Below, in pieces: positions 8,168-18,904 of a DNA stretch of 59,251 bases. This DNA is from Halomonas heilongjiangensis. Its GTDB lineage: Bacteria > Pseudomonadota > Gammaproteobacteria > Pseudomonadales > Halomonadaceae. The position numbers and the translations under genes are program-made. Location of the stretch: NCBI RefSeq assembly GCF_002879645.1, contig NZ_PNRE01000036.1, positions 1 to 59,251 on the forward strand. Direction: 5' to 3'. The notes under the pieces were generated by a model. The model saw only the letters and a program-made list of their open reading frames with translations, had not been told where the DNA came from and did no database searches. How positions within the stretch are numbered: the stretch's first letter is position 1; every line of letters begins with the position of its first letter.

Positions 8168-9112
8168 ATGAGCCGTCATCTCAATGCCCAGACCCATGCC
8201 TGGCTGAAGGTCTTCGCGATCAGCGCCCGCCATCTCTCCTTCACCCGAGCCGCCGAGGAACTGCACGTCACCACCGGCGCGGTGAGCCAGCAGATCAAGC
8301 AACTGGAGGAGCGCCTGGGGTTCAAGCTGTTCCGGCGCCGGCCGCGCCAGCTGGAACTCACCGAGGAAGGCAAGCGCCTGGCGGCGGTGGTGGACCAGGC
8401 CTACCAGGCGGTGGGGCTCGAGGTGCAGCGGCTGCGTAGCGGGGTGATGAGCGGTATCATTCGCCTGCGCTCGGTGCCCTCTTTCCTGGCCCGCTGGCTG
8501 ATGCCGCGACTGCCGCGACTGCAGGCACGCTTTCCCGACATCGAGCTGCACGTGATCGCCGAGGACAGCAACATCTCGCTGCGCGAAGGCGACTTCGACC
8601 TGGCCATCGATCTCAACGACGGCCACTACCCCGGCTTCTCGATCACACCACTGATGGAGGAGCGGATCTTCCCGGTCTGCTCGCCCTCCCTGCTGCGCGG
8701 TCGCCCGCCGCTGCGCCGCCCCGAGGACCTCGCCTGGTACCCGCTGCTGCACGATGTCACCGCCTGGCGCGGCAGTCACGACTATGCCGAGTGGGAGCAT
8801 TATCTCCAGGCCATCGAGGCGGCCCATGTCAACGTGCGCCGTGGCTACACCTTCAACCGCAACCAGCTGATCATGGAGGCCGCCACCGCCGGCATGGGCG
8901 TGGCCATCGCCCGCCAGACCCTGATCAGCGGCGAGCTCGGCAGCGGTATGCTGATCGCCCCCTTCGCGCAGCGGGTGGCCACCGGCATGCATTACGGCAT
9001 CGTCCATGCCCAGGGCGCCCTGGACGATCGCCGGGTCCTGGCGGTACACGACTGGATCGTCGAGGAAGCGGAGCGGTCGACCCCCACGGCCCGAGCCGGT
9101 TATAGGCAGTGA
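8168..9112 (+). CDS. LysR-family transcriptional regulator (GcvA-like), divergent from sdaA
   Basis: 314 residues. The N-terminal helix-turn-helix (about residues 10-70) contains LSFTRAAEELHVTTGAVSQQIKQLE, the GcvA/AmpR-like form. The effector domain covers about residues 95-295. The ATG at 8168 gives the expected N-terminus. Divergent placement beside sdaA suggests control of serine deamination, and the GcvA branch is often tied to glycine/serine or amino acid metabolism, but that link is inference. A separate gene on the same strand begins 61 bases downstream. Confidence 0.88.
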   Translation: MSRHLNAQTHAWLKVFAISARHLSFTRAAEELHVTTGAVSQQIKQLEERLGFKLFRRRPRQLELTEEGKRLAAVVDQAYQAVGLEVQRLRSGVMSGIIRLRSVPSFLARWLMPRLPRLQARFPDIELHVIAEDSNISLREGDFDLAIDLNDGHYPGFSITPLMEERIFPVCSPSLLRGRPPLRRPEDLAWYPLLHDVTAWRGSHDYAEWEHYLQAIEAAHVNVRRGYTFNRNQLIMEAATAGMGVAIARQTLISGELGSGMLIAPFAQRVATGMHYGIVHAQGALDDRRVLAVHDWIVEEAERSTPTARAGYRQ

Positions 9113-9173
9113 CGGGCGATGGCGATACAATGCCATACATCACTGCATGCCATCATCACCGCGGAACTCCCAG

Positions 9174-9830
9174 ATGCCCCATGAGCTGCCTCCCGGCCAG
9201 CCCTGGCCGATCGGCTTCGCTGCCACCTGCCTGCGCGCCACCCTCTATATCCTGTTCGTCGCCGCCCTGGCCCAAGGGGCCTACTACGAGGCGCTCCACT
9301 TTCACGAGGTACGCTTCTCGGAGCGCGGCTTCACCGAGCTGGCCCAGAGCGCGTTGCTGCTCACCGCCTCGGCACTGCTGCTCTACACCCGTCAGGTACT
9401 GAAGGTACTGCCCACCCTTACCTTGCTGATGTTCGCCTTCGTCTTCAGTTCACTGATCCGCGAGCAGGATGCCTTCCTCGACCACTACGTCTTCGACGGT
9501 GCCTGGCAGATGCTGGTGACCCTGGTGATCGTGCCGACCCTCTACCTGGTGATCCGCGCGCGGCGCCGCTTCCTGGCCGAGTTCGCCGCCTACGCCAACA
9601 GCTTCTCCTTCGGCCTGTTCGCCGCCGGGGTACTGACCACCTACGTCTTCTCGCGACTCTACGGGCGCAGCGCCTTCTGGGAAGCGGTGCTCCAGGAGCA
9701 CTATGCGCGCACCTTCAAGGATGCCGCCGAGGAAGTGGTCGAGCTGTTCGGCTATGCACTGATCCTGATCGCGGTGATCGAGCTGACGTTGCTCGCCCGG
9801 CGCTGGCACCTGGCCCGCCGGGCAGGCTAG
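9174..9830 (+). CDS. unrecognised integral membrane protein
   Basis: 218 residues from the ATG at 9174; an ATG at 9147 would add nine residues and I cannot exclude it. I do not recognise the family. Five or so hydrophobic helices are visible: about residues 18-36, 55-72, 80-95, 112-130, 145-160 and a last one near 190-208, with basic cytoplasmic loops (RARRRF, RRWHLARR). Acidic and histidine residues near the membrane (EALHFHEV, REQDAFLDHYV) are conserved-looking and might form a polar site. It follows the LysR gene on the same strand by 61 bases and is convergent with rpoD behind a very strong hairpin. Base composition matches the neighbours, so recent transfer is unlikely. Confidence 0.7.
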   Translation: MPHELPPGQPWPIGFAATCLRATLYILFVAALAQGAYYEALHFHEVRFSERGFTELAQSALLLTASALLLYTRQVLKVLPTLTLLMFAFVFSSLIREQDAFLDHYVFDGAWQMLVTLVIVPTLYLVIRARRRFLAEFAAYANSFSFGLFAAGVLTTYVFSRLYGRSAFWEAVLQEHYARTFKDAAEEVVELFGYALILIAVIELTLLARRWHLARRAG

Positions 9831-9847
9831 CTCACGAGGCAGGCCGA

Positions 9848-9887
9848 AACGACGACGCCCGCGGCCAAGGCCGCGGGCGTCGTCGTT
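9848..9887. terminator. bidirectional terminator between the membrane-protein gene and rpoD
   Basis: 19-bp perfect inverted repeat around a 2-base centre (AACGACGACGCCC... with its complement). It ends both the plus-strand gene at 9830 and rpoD, which stops at 9905. No long U run, but the stem begins with AA and ends with TT. Confidence 0.75.
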
Positions 9888-9904
9888 GGTACCGCGCTCC
9901 AGGC

Positions 9905-11761
<1,857 letters not shown>

Positions 11762-11994
11762 AGAAACCCTATCTCGACGAAGAAGAATGAAGCACCTGAA
11801 GCACTAGAGGCGGAGAAAACTCAACAAGCCGAACAGTATAACGGTAGAAAGCACCTTTCTGCCAGTTCGATCTATTTGCGCGGTCATTCAGGTGTGTTAG
11901 GTTGTCAGGTTACGCCGGTGCTGGACGCTGCCCTCTACATGGTGATAGTAGGAGAAAATTCAACCCCGGCGCCAAGGTTCCGCAAGCCCAGGAC
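11762..11994. promoter_or_regulatory. dnaG-rpoD intergenic region with a probable rpoD promoter
   Basis: 233 bases. On the minus strand a TATACT -10 box lies at 11835-11840, about 75 bases before the rpoD start; no strong -35 accompanies it. In E. coli the rpoD-proximal part of this operon also has internal promoters, but there they lie inside dnaG. Confidence 0.35.
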
Positions 11995-13836
11995 TCAGCC
12001 GTGCAGCTCGGTGAGCAGCGCCATCAACCGCTGGCGTTCCTCCCGCGACAGCCGCTCCCCGGCCTTCTCCCTGGCCAGCAGGGCATCGATCTCTTCCCGG
12101 GGCGACCGGCGCCGCTGGTGCCGACGGAAATGCTCGATCAACCCATCCAGCTCGGCACCCCGCGCCGAGCGCGGGATCAGCAGCTCCCGGCCCGCCAGGG
12201 CCGCCAGCCGCTCGCCCTCGTGACTGCCGTGGAAGTGCGCCAGCAGGACCTGGGCGCTGCGGTAGCGCCCCGCCCGCAGCAGCCGGATCACCTCCCGGCA
12301 CAGCACACCATCGCTATCGTCCGCCGGGCACCAGTCGTCGCCCTCGGGCACTCGCTCGATCAGTGACGGCTCGTGCACCAGCAGCTGCAGCATTCGCGCC
12401 ACCAGGCTCAGCGAGCCGCTCCCGGCCCCGCGCCGCCCGCCTCCCCCGGGGGGCGACACCGCGTTTTCCGGCACATCGGGCTCATCGCCCCCCCCGCTCG
12501 CCTCGGCAGGCGCCGAGGCGCTCCCCGGGGCGCTGCGCGCCAGCAAACTCTCGAAGCTTGACTGGTCGACGCCGGTACGCCGCGAGAGTTCACTGAGCAT
12601 CAGCGACTTGAGCACGCCTTCCGGCAATCTGCCGAGCGCCGCCAGCACCTGGCTGGCATAGCGCTCGCGATCCTCCATCCGGGCCAGGTCGCGCCCCGCC
12701 GCCGCCTGGTCGAAGAGAAACTCCGACAGCGGGCTGGCGCAGGTGATGCGGTCCTGGAAGGCCTCAGGGCCCTCGCGGCGCACCAGGGTGTCCGGATCCT
12801 CGCCTTCGGGCAGGAACAGGAAGCGCGCCTGGCGCCCATCGATCATCAGCGGCAGCACCGTCTCCAGCGCCCGGGCCGCCGCCTGGCGACCGGCCCGATC
12901 GCCGTCGAAGCAGAACACCACCTCGCCCACCAGCCGGAACAGCCGGGAGAGATGCTCCTCGCTGGTCGAGGTGCCCAGTGTCGCCACGGCGTTGCGGATA
13001 CCGAACTGCGCCAGGGCCACCACGTCCATGTAGCCCTCGACGATCACCAGGCGCTCGAGGCGCGACTCGGCCTGGCGCGCCTCGAACAGCCCATAGAGCT
13101 CACGCCCCTTGTGGAACACCGGCGTCTCGGGTGAATTCAGGTACTTGGGCTTGGCATCGCCCAGCACCCGCCCGCCGAAGGCGATGGTGCGCCCCTTGAG
13201 GTCGCGGATCGGGAACATCACCCGATCGCGGAAGCGGTCATAGGTGCGACCGCTCTCCTCCCGGTGCACCAGCAGGCCATACTCCACCTGCACCGCCCCG
13301 GGGATCCCCCGCTCGTCCAGGTGGCGCTTGAGCGCCTCCCAGCCGTCGGGGGCATAGCCGATGCCGAAGGCCTGCTGCACCTCGGGCGACAGACCGCGAC
13401 GCGCCAGGTACTCCCGGGCGGCGCCGGCTTCCGGCATCTTCAGCCGCTCACGGAAGAAGGCCGCCGAGAGCTCGAGCAGGTTGACCCCCTCCTTGCGCTT
13501 GCGCTCCCGGGCCTGGGCCCGCGGATCGTCGGCGCCCTCCCGGGGCACCTCCATGCCGAGACGGGAAGCGAGTTGCTCCACGGCTTCCGGGAAGCGCAGC
13601 TTGTCGTACTCCATCAGGAAGCGCAGGGCGTTGCCGTGGGCGCCGCAGCCGAAGCAGTGGTAGAACTGCTTGTCGGCGCTGACGGTGAACGACGGCGTCT
13701 TCTCCTGGTGAAAGGGGCAGAGCCCCGAATGGTTGCGCCCGGCCTTCTTCAACTGCACGCGCTCGCCGACCACCTCGACCACGTCGACGCGAGCCAGCAG
13801 GTCATCGATGAAACGCTGCGGAATCTGACCGGCCAT
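11995..13836 (-). CDS. dnaG: DNA primase
   Basis: 613 residues. The N-terminal zinc finger is complete: Cys40, His43, Cys61 and Cys64 (CPFH ... CFGC). The TOPRIM catalytic core shows the acidic residue in VIVEGYMDVV and the DGD pair in CFDGDRAGRQAA. A low-complexity Ala/Gly/Pro-rich linker (about residues 430-470) joins it to the C-terminal DnaB-binding domain. It makes RNA primers at the replication fork with DnaB, whose gene is also in this window (50091-51479). It is the middle gene of the rpsU-dnaG-rpoD operon, 131 bases after rpsU and behind an internal terminator that probably lowers its expression relative to S21. Confidence 0.98.
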   Translation of the reverse strand: MAGQIPQRFIDDLLARVDVVEVVGERVQLKKAGRNHSGLCPFHQEKTPSFTVSADKQFYHCFGCGAHGNALRFLMEYDKLRFPEAVEQLASRLGMEVPREGADDPRAQARERKRKEGVNLLELSAAFFRERLKMPEAGAAREYLARRGLSPEVQQAFGIGYAPDGWEALKRHLDERGIPGAVQVEYGLLVHREESGRTYDRFRDRVMFPIRDLKGRTIAFGGRVLGDAKPKYLNSPETPVFHKGRELYGLFEARQAESRLERLVIVEGYMDVVALAQFGIRNAVATLGTSTSEEHLSRLFRLVGEVVFCFDGDRAGRQAAARALETVLPLMIDGRQARFLFLPEGEDPDTLVRREGPEAFQDRITCASPLSEFLFDQAAAGRDLARMEDRERYASQVLAALGRLPEGVLKSLMLSELSRRTGVDQSSFESLLARSAPGSASAPAEASGGGDEPDVPENAVSPPGGGGRRGAGSGSLSLVARMLQLLVHEPSLIERVPEGDDWCPADDSDGVLCREVIRLLRAGRYRSAQVLLAHFHGSHEGERLAALAGRELLIPRSARGAELDGLIEHFRRHQRRRSPREEIDALLAREKAGERLSREERQRLMALLTELHG

Positions 13837-13880
13837 CCTGGTGAACTACCTCGAGCGGGGCGACAAGGAGCGCGCGGCGG

Positions 13881-13914
13881 AAAAAACAAGCGGCCACCGA
13901 ATGGCGGCCGCTTG
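13881..13914 (-). terminator. internal terminator between rpsU and dnaG
   Basis: 9-bp stem (CAAGCGGCC with GGCCGCTTG) followed directly on the minus strand by TTTTTT. The E. coli operon has a partial terminator at the same place, which lets abundant S21 and scarce primase share one transcript. Here the strength is unknown. Confidence 0.8.
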
Positions 13915-13967
13915 GCGTCCCTCCTGAGACGACCCGCGCAATGCGCTGCGGCCGACTCCAGTACGGA

Positions 13968-14183
13968 TCAATAGAGCCGTTCGAAACGCTTGCGCTCGCG
14001 CTGAAGCTTCTTGGCATGGCGCTTGACGGCGGCAGCCGCCTTGCGCTTGCGCTCTGCGGTCGGCTTCTCGTAGTTCTCGCGACGACGAACCTCGGAGAGA
14101 ACACCGGCTTTTTCACAGGAACGCTTGAAGCGACGCAGCGCGACGTCAAACGGCTCGTTATCACGTACTTTGACAGAAGGCAT
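13968..14183 (-). CDS. rpsU: 30S ribosomal protein S21
   Basis: 71 residues, the usual length, starting [21 protein letters not shown] and ending in a strongly basic tail rich in Lys and Arg. S21 sits on the 30S platform near the anti-Shine-Dalgarno and helps initiation. It is the first gene of the macromolecular synthesis operon, with dnaG and rpoD following through a partial terminator. The divergent neighbour is tsaD, the arrangement known from E. coli. The leader is about 190 bases long if the promoter at 14385-14413 is used. Confidence 0.98.
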   Translation of the reverse strand: MPSVKVRDNEPFDVALRRFKRSCEKAGVLSEVRRRENYEKPTAERKRKAAAAVKRHAKKLQRERKRFERLY

Positions 14184-14494
14184 TAAGCACTCACCTACCT
14201 TAGGAAACTTGAGTTCGGTTAGTACGCACACCCCTGCGGGCGGCTCCTGCCGTTGGCACCATGCCCGACTCCCGACCTTGCCGGCGAACCGTCCTCGGAC
14301 GGTACCGGAAAGCAACAAGCCCCGGACGGATGCGTCACGGAAAATCGCCACCTGGGCGCACGACCCAGTCTTGCAGCGCACAATAGTCTAGACCCGAGAC
14401 ACAGGCTTTGCAAACCGTTTCCACCCCGGCCCCTGCCGTCCCGCGGCCAAAGCGCGTAGAATACGGCCCTCCCCCGCACTACCGAGCCACCACC
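14184..14494. other. divergent intergenic region between rpsU and tsaD
   Basis: 311 bases. It holds a sigma70-like promoter toward rpsU (14385-14413, minus) and a TAGAAT -10-like box at 14457-14462 that could start tsaD. A small 7-bp hairpin (ACCGTCC with GGACGGT) lies at 14288-14303 in the rpsU leader. I see no open frame or known RNA element. Confidence 0.6.
14385..14413 (-). promoter_or_regulatory. sigma70-like promoter for rpsU-dnaG-rpoD
   Basis: Minus strand: TTGCAA (-35), 17-base spacer, TAGACT (-10). This would give a 5' leader of roughly 190 bases before rpsU. Confidence 0.45.
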
Positions 14495-15532
14495 ATGCGC
14501 GTACTGGGCATCGAGACTTCCTGCGACGAGACCGGCGTCGCCCTCTTCGACAGCGAGCGCGGCCTCGTGGCCGACGCGCTCTACAGCCAGGTCGCCATGC
14601 ACGCCGACTATGGCGGCGTGGTGCCCGAGCTCGCCTCCCGCGACCACACCCGCCGCCTGCTACCGCTGATCCAGCAGGTGCTCGACGAGGCAGGCCTGGC
14701 CCGCCACGAGCTCGACGGCATCGCCTACACCGCCGGCCCCGGCCTGGTGGGCGCGCTGATGGTGGGCGCCAGCACCGCCCACGGCATGGCCCGCGCGCTG
14801 GGCATCCCGGTGCTCGGCGTCCACCACATGGAGGGCCACCTGCTGGCGCCGATGCTCGAGGACGAGCCGCCGGCCTTTCCCTTCGTCGCCCTGCTGGTCT
14901 CCGGCGGCCACACCCAACTGGTCGAGGTGCGGGGGCTGGGACGCTACCGGCTGCTCGGGGAGTCGGTGGACGACGCCGCCGGCGAGGCCTTCGACAAGGC
15001 GGCCAAGATGCTCGGCCTCGACTACCCCGGCGGCCCCCATGTGGCCCGGCTGGCCGAGACGGGCGACCCAGGCCGCTTCCGTTTCCCGCGGCCGATGACC
15101 GACCGGCCGGGGCTCGACTTCAGCTTCTCGGGGCTCAAGACCCACACCCTGACGGCGATCCGCGAGCTGGAGGCGGCCGGGAACCTGGACGACCAGGCGC
15201 GCGCCGACGTGGCCCGGGCCTTCGAGGAGGCGGTGGTCGACACCCTGGTGATCAAGTGCCGCCGCGCCCTCGACGCGACCGGCCTCAAGCGGCTGGTGGT
15301 GGCCGGCGGGGTGAGCGCCAACGTGCGCCTGCGCGAACGCCTCGAGCGCGAGACCGACAAGCGCGGCGCCCGCGCCTACTACCCCCGCGGGCGCTTCTGC
15401 ACCGACAACGGGGCGATGATCGCCTACGTGGGCGCCCAGCGGCTGCTGGCCGGCGAGCACGACGATACCGGCATCATGAAGGCCGTGCCGCGCTGGCCGA
15501 TGGATAGCCTCGAGGCCCCGGCCGGCACCTGA
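14495..15532 (+). CDS. tsaD: tRNA N6-adenosine threonylcarbamoyltransferase, catalytic subunit
   Basis: 345 residues from the ATG at 14495 ([19 protein letters not shown], the family's standard start). TsaD, with TsaB and TsaE, transfers threonylcarbamoyl from TC-AMP to A37 of tRNAs that read ANN codons. The metal-binding histidines are in [13 protein letters not shown], and the ASKHA-fold glycine motifs appear in [11 protein letters not shown] and [12 protein letters not shown]. It is divergent from rpsU with a 311-base gap, a long-conserved neighbourhood. The ribosome site is weak (GAG about 9 bases upstream). Confidence 0.98.
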   Translation: MRVLGIETSCDETGVALFDSERGLVADALYSQVAMHADYGGVVPELASRDHTRRLLPLIQQVLDEAGLARHELDGIAYTAGPGLVGALMVGASTAHGMARALGIPVLGVHHMEGHLLAPMLEDEPPAFPFVALLVSGGHTQLVEVRGLGRYRLLGESVDDAAGEAFDKAAKMLGLDYPGGPHVARLAETGDPGRFRFPRPMTDRPGLDFSFSGLKTHTLTAIRELEAAGNLDDQARADVARAFEEAVVDTLVIKCRRALDATGLKRLVVAGGVSANVRLRERLERETDKRGARAYYPRGRFCTDNGAMIAYVGAQRLLAGEHDDTGIMKAVPRWPMDSLEAPAGT

Positions 15533-15603
15533 AGGCGCCATGATCGCGCGCTCGATGGTCACAGCGCCCAGCGGCTGGTAACTCTCTCCCGCGGCTGACC
15601 CTC

Positions 15604-15690
15604 GGGCAGGCCCTCGTGGAGGCGCTGTGAACCCGTCCCTGGGCGCTACATTTGCCATCCCTGGCAAATGACCTCCACTCGAACCTGCCC
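15604..15690. repeat. structured intergenic repeat, copy A
   Basis: 87-base element between the convergent tsaD and plsY genes. Outer arms GGGCAGG (15604-15610) and CCTGCCC (15684-15690) pair; an inner hairpin pairs ATTTGCCA with TGGCAAAT around a TCCC loop. The core GGAGGCGCTGTGAACCC, then GGGCGCTAC and GCCATCCCTGGC recur in a second copy at 21041-21125. No coding potential. Confidence 0.7.
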
Positions 15691-15750
15691 TCGGCGCCGC
15701 TCGCCCTGGCAGCCAGCCCAGGCCACCGGTCCGGGAGTGATATTCCCGGG

Positions 15751-16338
15751 CTAGAGTCCCGGCTCGTTACCCCGGCCCAGCCGGCGGATATTGAGCACAT
15801 GGCGCGCCAGCACCAGCAGGGTGAAGGCGATCACCACCCCGACGTAGTCCGGCGCCAGCCAGATGCTGGCCAGCGGCGCCAGGGCCGCACTGGCCAGGGT
15901 GGCGATGGCGGCAGTGCGCACCCGCCAGGCCAGCAGTGACCAGAGCGTCGCACAGACCAGCGCCACCCAGGGCGTCAGTACCAGCATCACGCCGAAGGCG
16001 CTGGCCACCGCCTTGCCACCGCGGAAGCGGTGCCAGGCCGGATAGCTGTGGCCCAGCAGCACGCCGAGACCGACCAGGCCCTGGGCCCAGGGCGGCATTC
16101 CCATGGCCATGGCCAGCCACAGCACCGGCATGCCCTTGGCCGCATCCACCACCAGGGTGGCCAGCGCCAGGCGGGTGCCGTAGAGGCGCAGCACATTGGA
16201 GAAGCCGGGATTGCAGGAACCGGCCAGCCGTGGGTCACGCACGCCGGCGAGCCGGCACACGGTCAGGGCACCGAGCCAGGTGCCACTGAGGTAGCCCAGC
16301 GCCATCAGCGGGAGAAGGAGTTCGGGTTGCGCCTCCAC
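15751..16338 (-). CDS. plsY: acyl-phosphate:glycerol-3-phosphate acyltransferase, divergent form
   Basis: 195 residues from a GTG at 16338, which places the first membrane helix at the normal distance; an ATG 12 codons inside would remove part of it. PlsY is an inner-membrane enzyme that acylates glycerol-3-phosphate using acyl-phosphate. Five helices are visible. The first motif reads GSCNPGFSNVLR where the family has GSGNPGATNVLR, so three usually fixed positions differ; the second motif is FRGGKAVAS rather than GGKGVAT. The third region is ARHVLNIRR. Divergent from folB-folK, as plsY (ygiH) is in E. coli. Context and length support PlsY, but activity deserves a test. Confidence 0.85.
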   Translation of the reverse strand: MEAQPELLLPLMALGYLSGTWLGALTVCRLAGVRDPRLAGSCNPGFSNVLRLYGTRLALATLVVDAAKGMPVLWLAMAMGMPPWAQGLVGLGVLLGHSYPAWHRFRGGKAVASAFGVMLVLTPWVALVCATLWSLLAWRVRTAAIATLASAALAPLASIWLAPDYVGVVIAFTLLVLARHVLNIRRLGRGNEPGL

Positions 16339-16493
16339 GGGCCGGCCTCTCGTTGTTGTCCGACGACGAATTCTGCCAGTCCCGGGCGCGACAGGACAGC
16401 CGAGTGTCGTCCGCGCGGTGTCGTTGCGCTCCCCGCTCACGTACAATCGCCGCCACACTATCTCTACCATCACCCAGCCCGGAAGCACCCTCC

Positions 16494-16859
16494 ATGGATC
16501 TTGTGCTGATCGAGTCGCTCGCCGTGGACACCGTGATCGGGGTCTACGACTGGGAACGCACCATCACCCAACGCCTGGTGCTCGACCTCGAACTCGCCAC
16601 CGACATCCGCCCCGCCGCGGCGGGCGACGACATCGCCCTGACGCTGGACTACGCCGCCGTCAGCGAGCGCATCGCGGCCTTCGCCGGCGAACACGACTTC
16701 GCCCTGGTGGAGACCTTCGCCGAGCGGCTCGCGACCGCCCTGCGCGAGGAGTTCGCCATCGCCTGGCTGCGCCTGACCGTGCGCAAGCCCGGTGCCGTGG
16801 CGGCCGCGGCGGCGGTGGGCGTGCGCATCGAGCGCGGCACCCCGCCGGAGGGTAGCTGA
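16494..16859 (+). CDS. folB: dihydroneopterin aldolase
   Basis: 121 residues, ATG at 16494. FolB cleaves 7,8-dihydroneopterin to 6-hydroxymethyl-7,8-dihydropterin and glycolaldehyde in folate synthesis. The sequence shows the compact tunnel-fold pattern: VDTVIGVYDWERTITQ near the N-terminus, LDYAAVSERI, the conserved glutamate in VETFAERLA, and the C-terminal lysine in VRKPGAV. A TACAAT -10-like box lies at 16442-16447, about 46 bases upstream. The stop codon overlaps the folK start (TGATG), so the two successive folate steps are translationally coupled. Divergent from plsY. Confidence 0.95.
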   Translation: MDLVLIESLAVDTVIGVYDWERTITQRLVLDLELATDIRPAAAGDDIALTLDYAAVSERIAAFAGEHDFALVETFAERLATALREEFAIAWLRLTVRKPGAVAAAAAVGVRIERGTPPEGS

Positions 16860-17377
16860 TGGCTCGGGTCAGCGTCAGCATCGGCAGCAACATCGACCGC
16901 GACCGCCACGTGCGCGCCAGCCTGGACGCGCTGACCGCCACCTTCGGCGAACTGGCCGTCTCGCGAGTCTTCGAGAGCGAACCGGTGGGCTTCGAGGATG
17001 GCCGCAACTTCTACAACCTGGTGGCGGCCTTCGCCAGCGACTGGCCGGTGGGCGAGCTGCAGGCCTGGTGCAAGCGGCTGGAGTTCGCCCACGGCCGACG
17101 CAAGGACAGCCCCAAGTTCAGTCCCCGCACCCTGGACATCGACCTGCTGACGGTAGGCGACCTCACCGGCCTCCACGATGGCATCGAGCTGCCGCGCGGC
17201 GAGATCCTTCATCACGCCTTCGTACTGCTGCCGCTGGCCGAACTGCTGCCGGAAACCCGCCATCCGCTCACCGGTCGGAGCTATCGTGCCCACTGGGCGA
17301 GCTTCGAGCCCGGCGATCAGCGCCTCTGGCCGGTGGACTTCGTGTGGGCCGGCCAAGCGATCTCGCGGGCCGGCTGA
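16859..17377 (+). CDS. folK: 2-amino-4-hydroxy-6-hydroxymethyldihydropteridine pyrophosphokinase
   Basis: 172 residues, slightly longer than E. coli FolK. It transfers pyrophosphate from ATP to 6-hydroxymethyl-7,8-dihydropterin, the product of FolB. Hallmarks are VSIGSNIDRDRHV at the N-terminus, FESEPVGFEDGRNFYNLVA, the LEFAHGRRK segment and the magnesium-binding SPRTLDIDLL. The start ATG overlaps the folB stop by one base. The gene ends 27 bases before the convergent cca gene with no clear terminator between. Confidence 0.97.
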   Translation: MARVSVSIGSNIDRDRHVRASLDALTATFGELAVSRVFESEPVGFEDGRNFYNLVAAFASDWPVGELQAWCKRLEFAHGRRKDSPKFSPRTLDIDLLTVGDLTGLHDGIELPRGEILHHAFVLLPLAELLPETRHPLTGRSYRAHWASFEPGDQRLWPVDFVWAGQAISRAG

Positions 17378-17404
17378 CCGCCGTGTCTCCCGCGCCCGCC
17401 GCCC

Positions 17405-18544
17405 TCACAGCGCGGCGTCGATCGCCTCACGCCGTCGCCGGGCGAGTTCCGCGCCCAACTCACGGCCCTTGAACCCCTCCTCCATCAGCAGCGCCGGGAG
17501 GATCTGCGCCGCCAGCCGCCAGGCCAGCGCCAGGTCCTCGGCGAGCTCGGGAGCATCCAGGCTGACCAGGCTGATCAGCGGAGCGACCCGCTCGCTGCGC
17601 CGCCAGGCATCGATGCCATCGAGCCAGGCCATTACCCGGGCGCCGTCCGGTGCCGCACGTTCGGCCTCCTGCCTCAATGTCCGCGTCAGTGCGGCCTGGC
17701 GCGCCAGGTCGGCATGGGCCCTGGGCAGGCGCAGGCGCTCGGCCAGGGCCACCCGGGCCGGCTCGGCCAGGTGCTCGACCAGCCGGGCCCAGCGCCAGCG
17801 GACCTCCTGCTCGGCCTCGATGTCCTCGGGCAAGCGGTGCAGCTGCCCCAGTGCCTCGTCCAGGGCCTCGCGGTCGGCCACCAGTTCCGGCAGCAACTGC
17901 GCCAGGGCGCCACACTCGTCCAGGGCCTGGAAGTAGACCTCCGGCCAGGGTTCCCCGAGGGCCTTCTCGGTCTCGGTCCAGACACGCTCGGCCACCAGGT
18001 GGGCCAGCTCGCCGCTGTCCACCAGTTCGGCCATCAGTGCCCGGGTCTCGTCGGCGATGACGAAGCCCAGCCCGGCGTAGCGGGCCAGGAAACGGGCAGT
18101 ACGCAGCACCCGTAGCGGATCCTCGACGAAGGCCGGCGATACGTGGCGCAGCCGCCGTGCCTCCAGATCGGCCAGGCCACCGTGGGGATCGATCAGCTCG
18201 CCCCCCGGTGTCTCGGCCATGGCGTTGATGGTCAGGTCACGCCGTGCCAGGTCCTCCTCGAGGGTCACCTCGGGACTGGCGTGCACCGTGAACCCGGTGT
18301 AGCCATGGCCAGACTTGCGCTCGGTGCGGGCCAGGGCGTACTCCTCGTGGGTCTCGGGATGCAGGAACACCGGGAAGTCGCGCCCCACCGGCCTGAAACC
18401 CCGGCGGGTCAACGCCTCCGGCGTGGCGCCCACCACCACCCAGTCGTTGTCGTAGACCGGCCAGCCGAGCCGCGCATCGCGCACCGCCCCGCCGACCCGA
18501 TAGACCTCGAGCCCGTGCAGGTACGGGTCCCGTGCCTCGGCCAT
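17405..18544 (-). CDS. cca: CCA tRNA nucleotidyltransferase lacking an HD domain
   Basis: 379 residues. The N-terminal class II nucleotidyltransferase fold shows [14 protein letters not shown], the metal-binding DxD in YDNDWVVVG, and [15 protein letters not shown]. The neck and body follow with [15 protein letters not shown]. It adds or repairs the 3' CCA end of tRNAs. E. coli Cca is 412 residues and carries an HD phosphohydrolase domain; the C-terminal third here shows no HxxHD pattern, so phosphatase/phosphodiesterase activities are not expected. Three bases separate it from glpE upstream, indicating an operon of apaG-apaH-glpE-cca type. Confidence 0.93.
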   Translation of the reverse strand: MAEARDPYLHGLEVYRVGGAVRDARLGWPVYDNDWVVVGATPEALTRRGFRPVGRDFPVFLHPETHEEYALARTERKSGHGYTGFTVHASPEVTLEEDLARRDLTINAMAETPGGELIDPHGGLADLEARRLRHVSPAFVEDPLRVLRTARFLARYAGLGFVIADETRALMAELVDSGELAHLVAERVWTETEKALGEPWPEVYFQALDECGALAQLLPELVADREALDEALGQLHRLPEDIEAEQEVRWRWARLVEHLAEPARVALAERLRLPRAHADLARQAALTRTLRQEAERAAPDGARVMAWLDGIDAWRRSERVAPLISLVSLDAPELAEDLALAWRLAAQILPALLMEEGFKGRELGAELARRRREAIDAAL

Positions 18545-18547
18545 GGC

Positions 18548-18877
18548 TCAGCGCTCCACCCGCTCGGGATACCGCAGCCGCCAGTCGGCGAAGCCCCCGT
18601 CGAGGCTGTAGACCTCGGCGAAGCCCTGGCCCGCCAGCCAGTCGGCCGCCTGCTGGCTGGAATGGCCGTGGTAGCAGACCACCACCAGCGGACGCTCCCG
18701 GGGGATCTCCTCGAGCAGGGCCGCCACGCTGTCGTTGTCCAGGTGGCGACTGCCGGGAATATGGCCCCCGGCGAAGCTCACGGGGTCGCGGATATCGACC
18801 AGGGTGAGCGTGGTGTCGCTGGAGAGCCACTCGCCCAGGGTCGGAATGTCCAGGTGTCGAAAAGCAGGTGCGTCCAT
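18548..18877 (-). CDS. glpE: thiosulfate sulfurtransferase, single-domain rhodanese
   Basis: 109 residues, matching E. coli GlpE (108). The active-site loop is CYHGHS with Cys68 as the sulfur-carrying residue; LVDIRDPVSFAGGHIPGSRHL is the conserved rhodanese N-terminal motif. It transfers sulfane sulfur from thiosulfate to cyanide or thiols such as thioredoxin; its physiological role is unsettled. It lies 27 bases after apaH and 3 bases before cca on the same strand. Unlike in enterobacteria there is no glp regulon nearby. Confidence 0.93.
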   Translation of the reverse strand: MDAPAFRHLDIPTLGEWLSSDTTLTLVDIRDPVSFAGGHIPGSRHLDNDSVAALLEEIPRERPLVVVCYHGHSSQQAADWLAGQGFAEVYSLDGGFADWRLRYPERVER

Positions 18878-18904
18878 GGTGGACTCCGGGTCGTCGGAAA
18901 GGGA

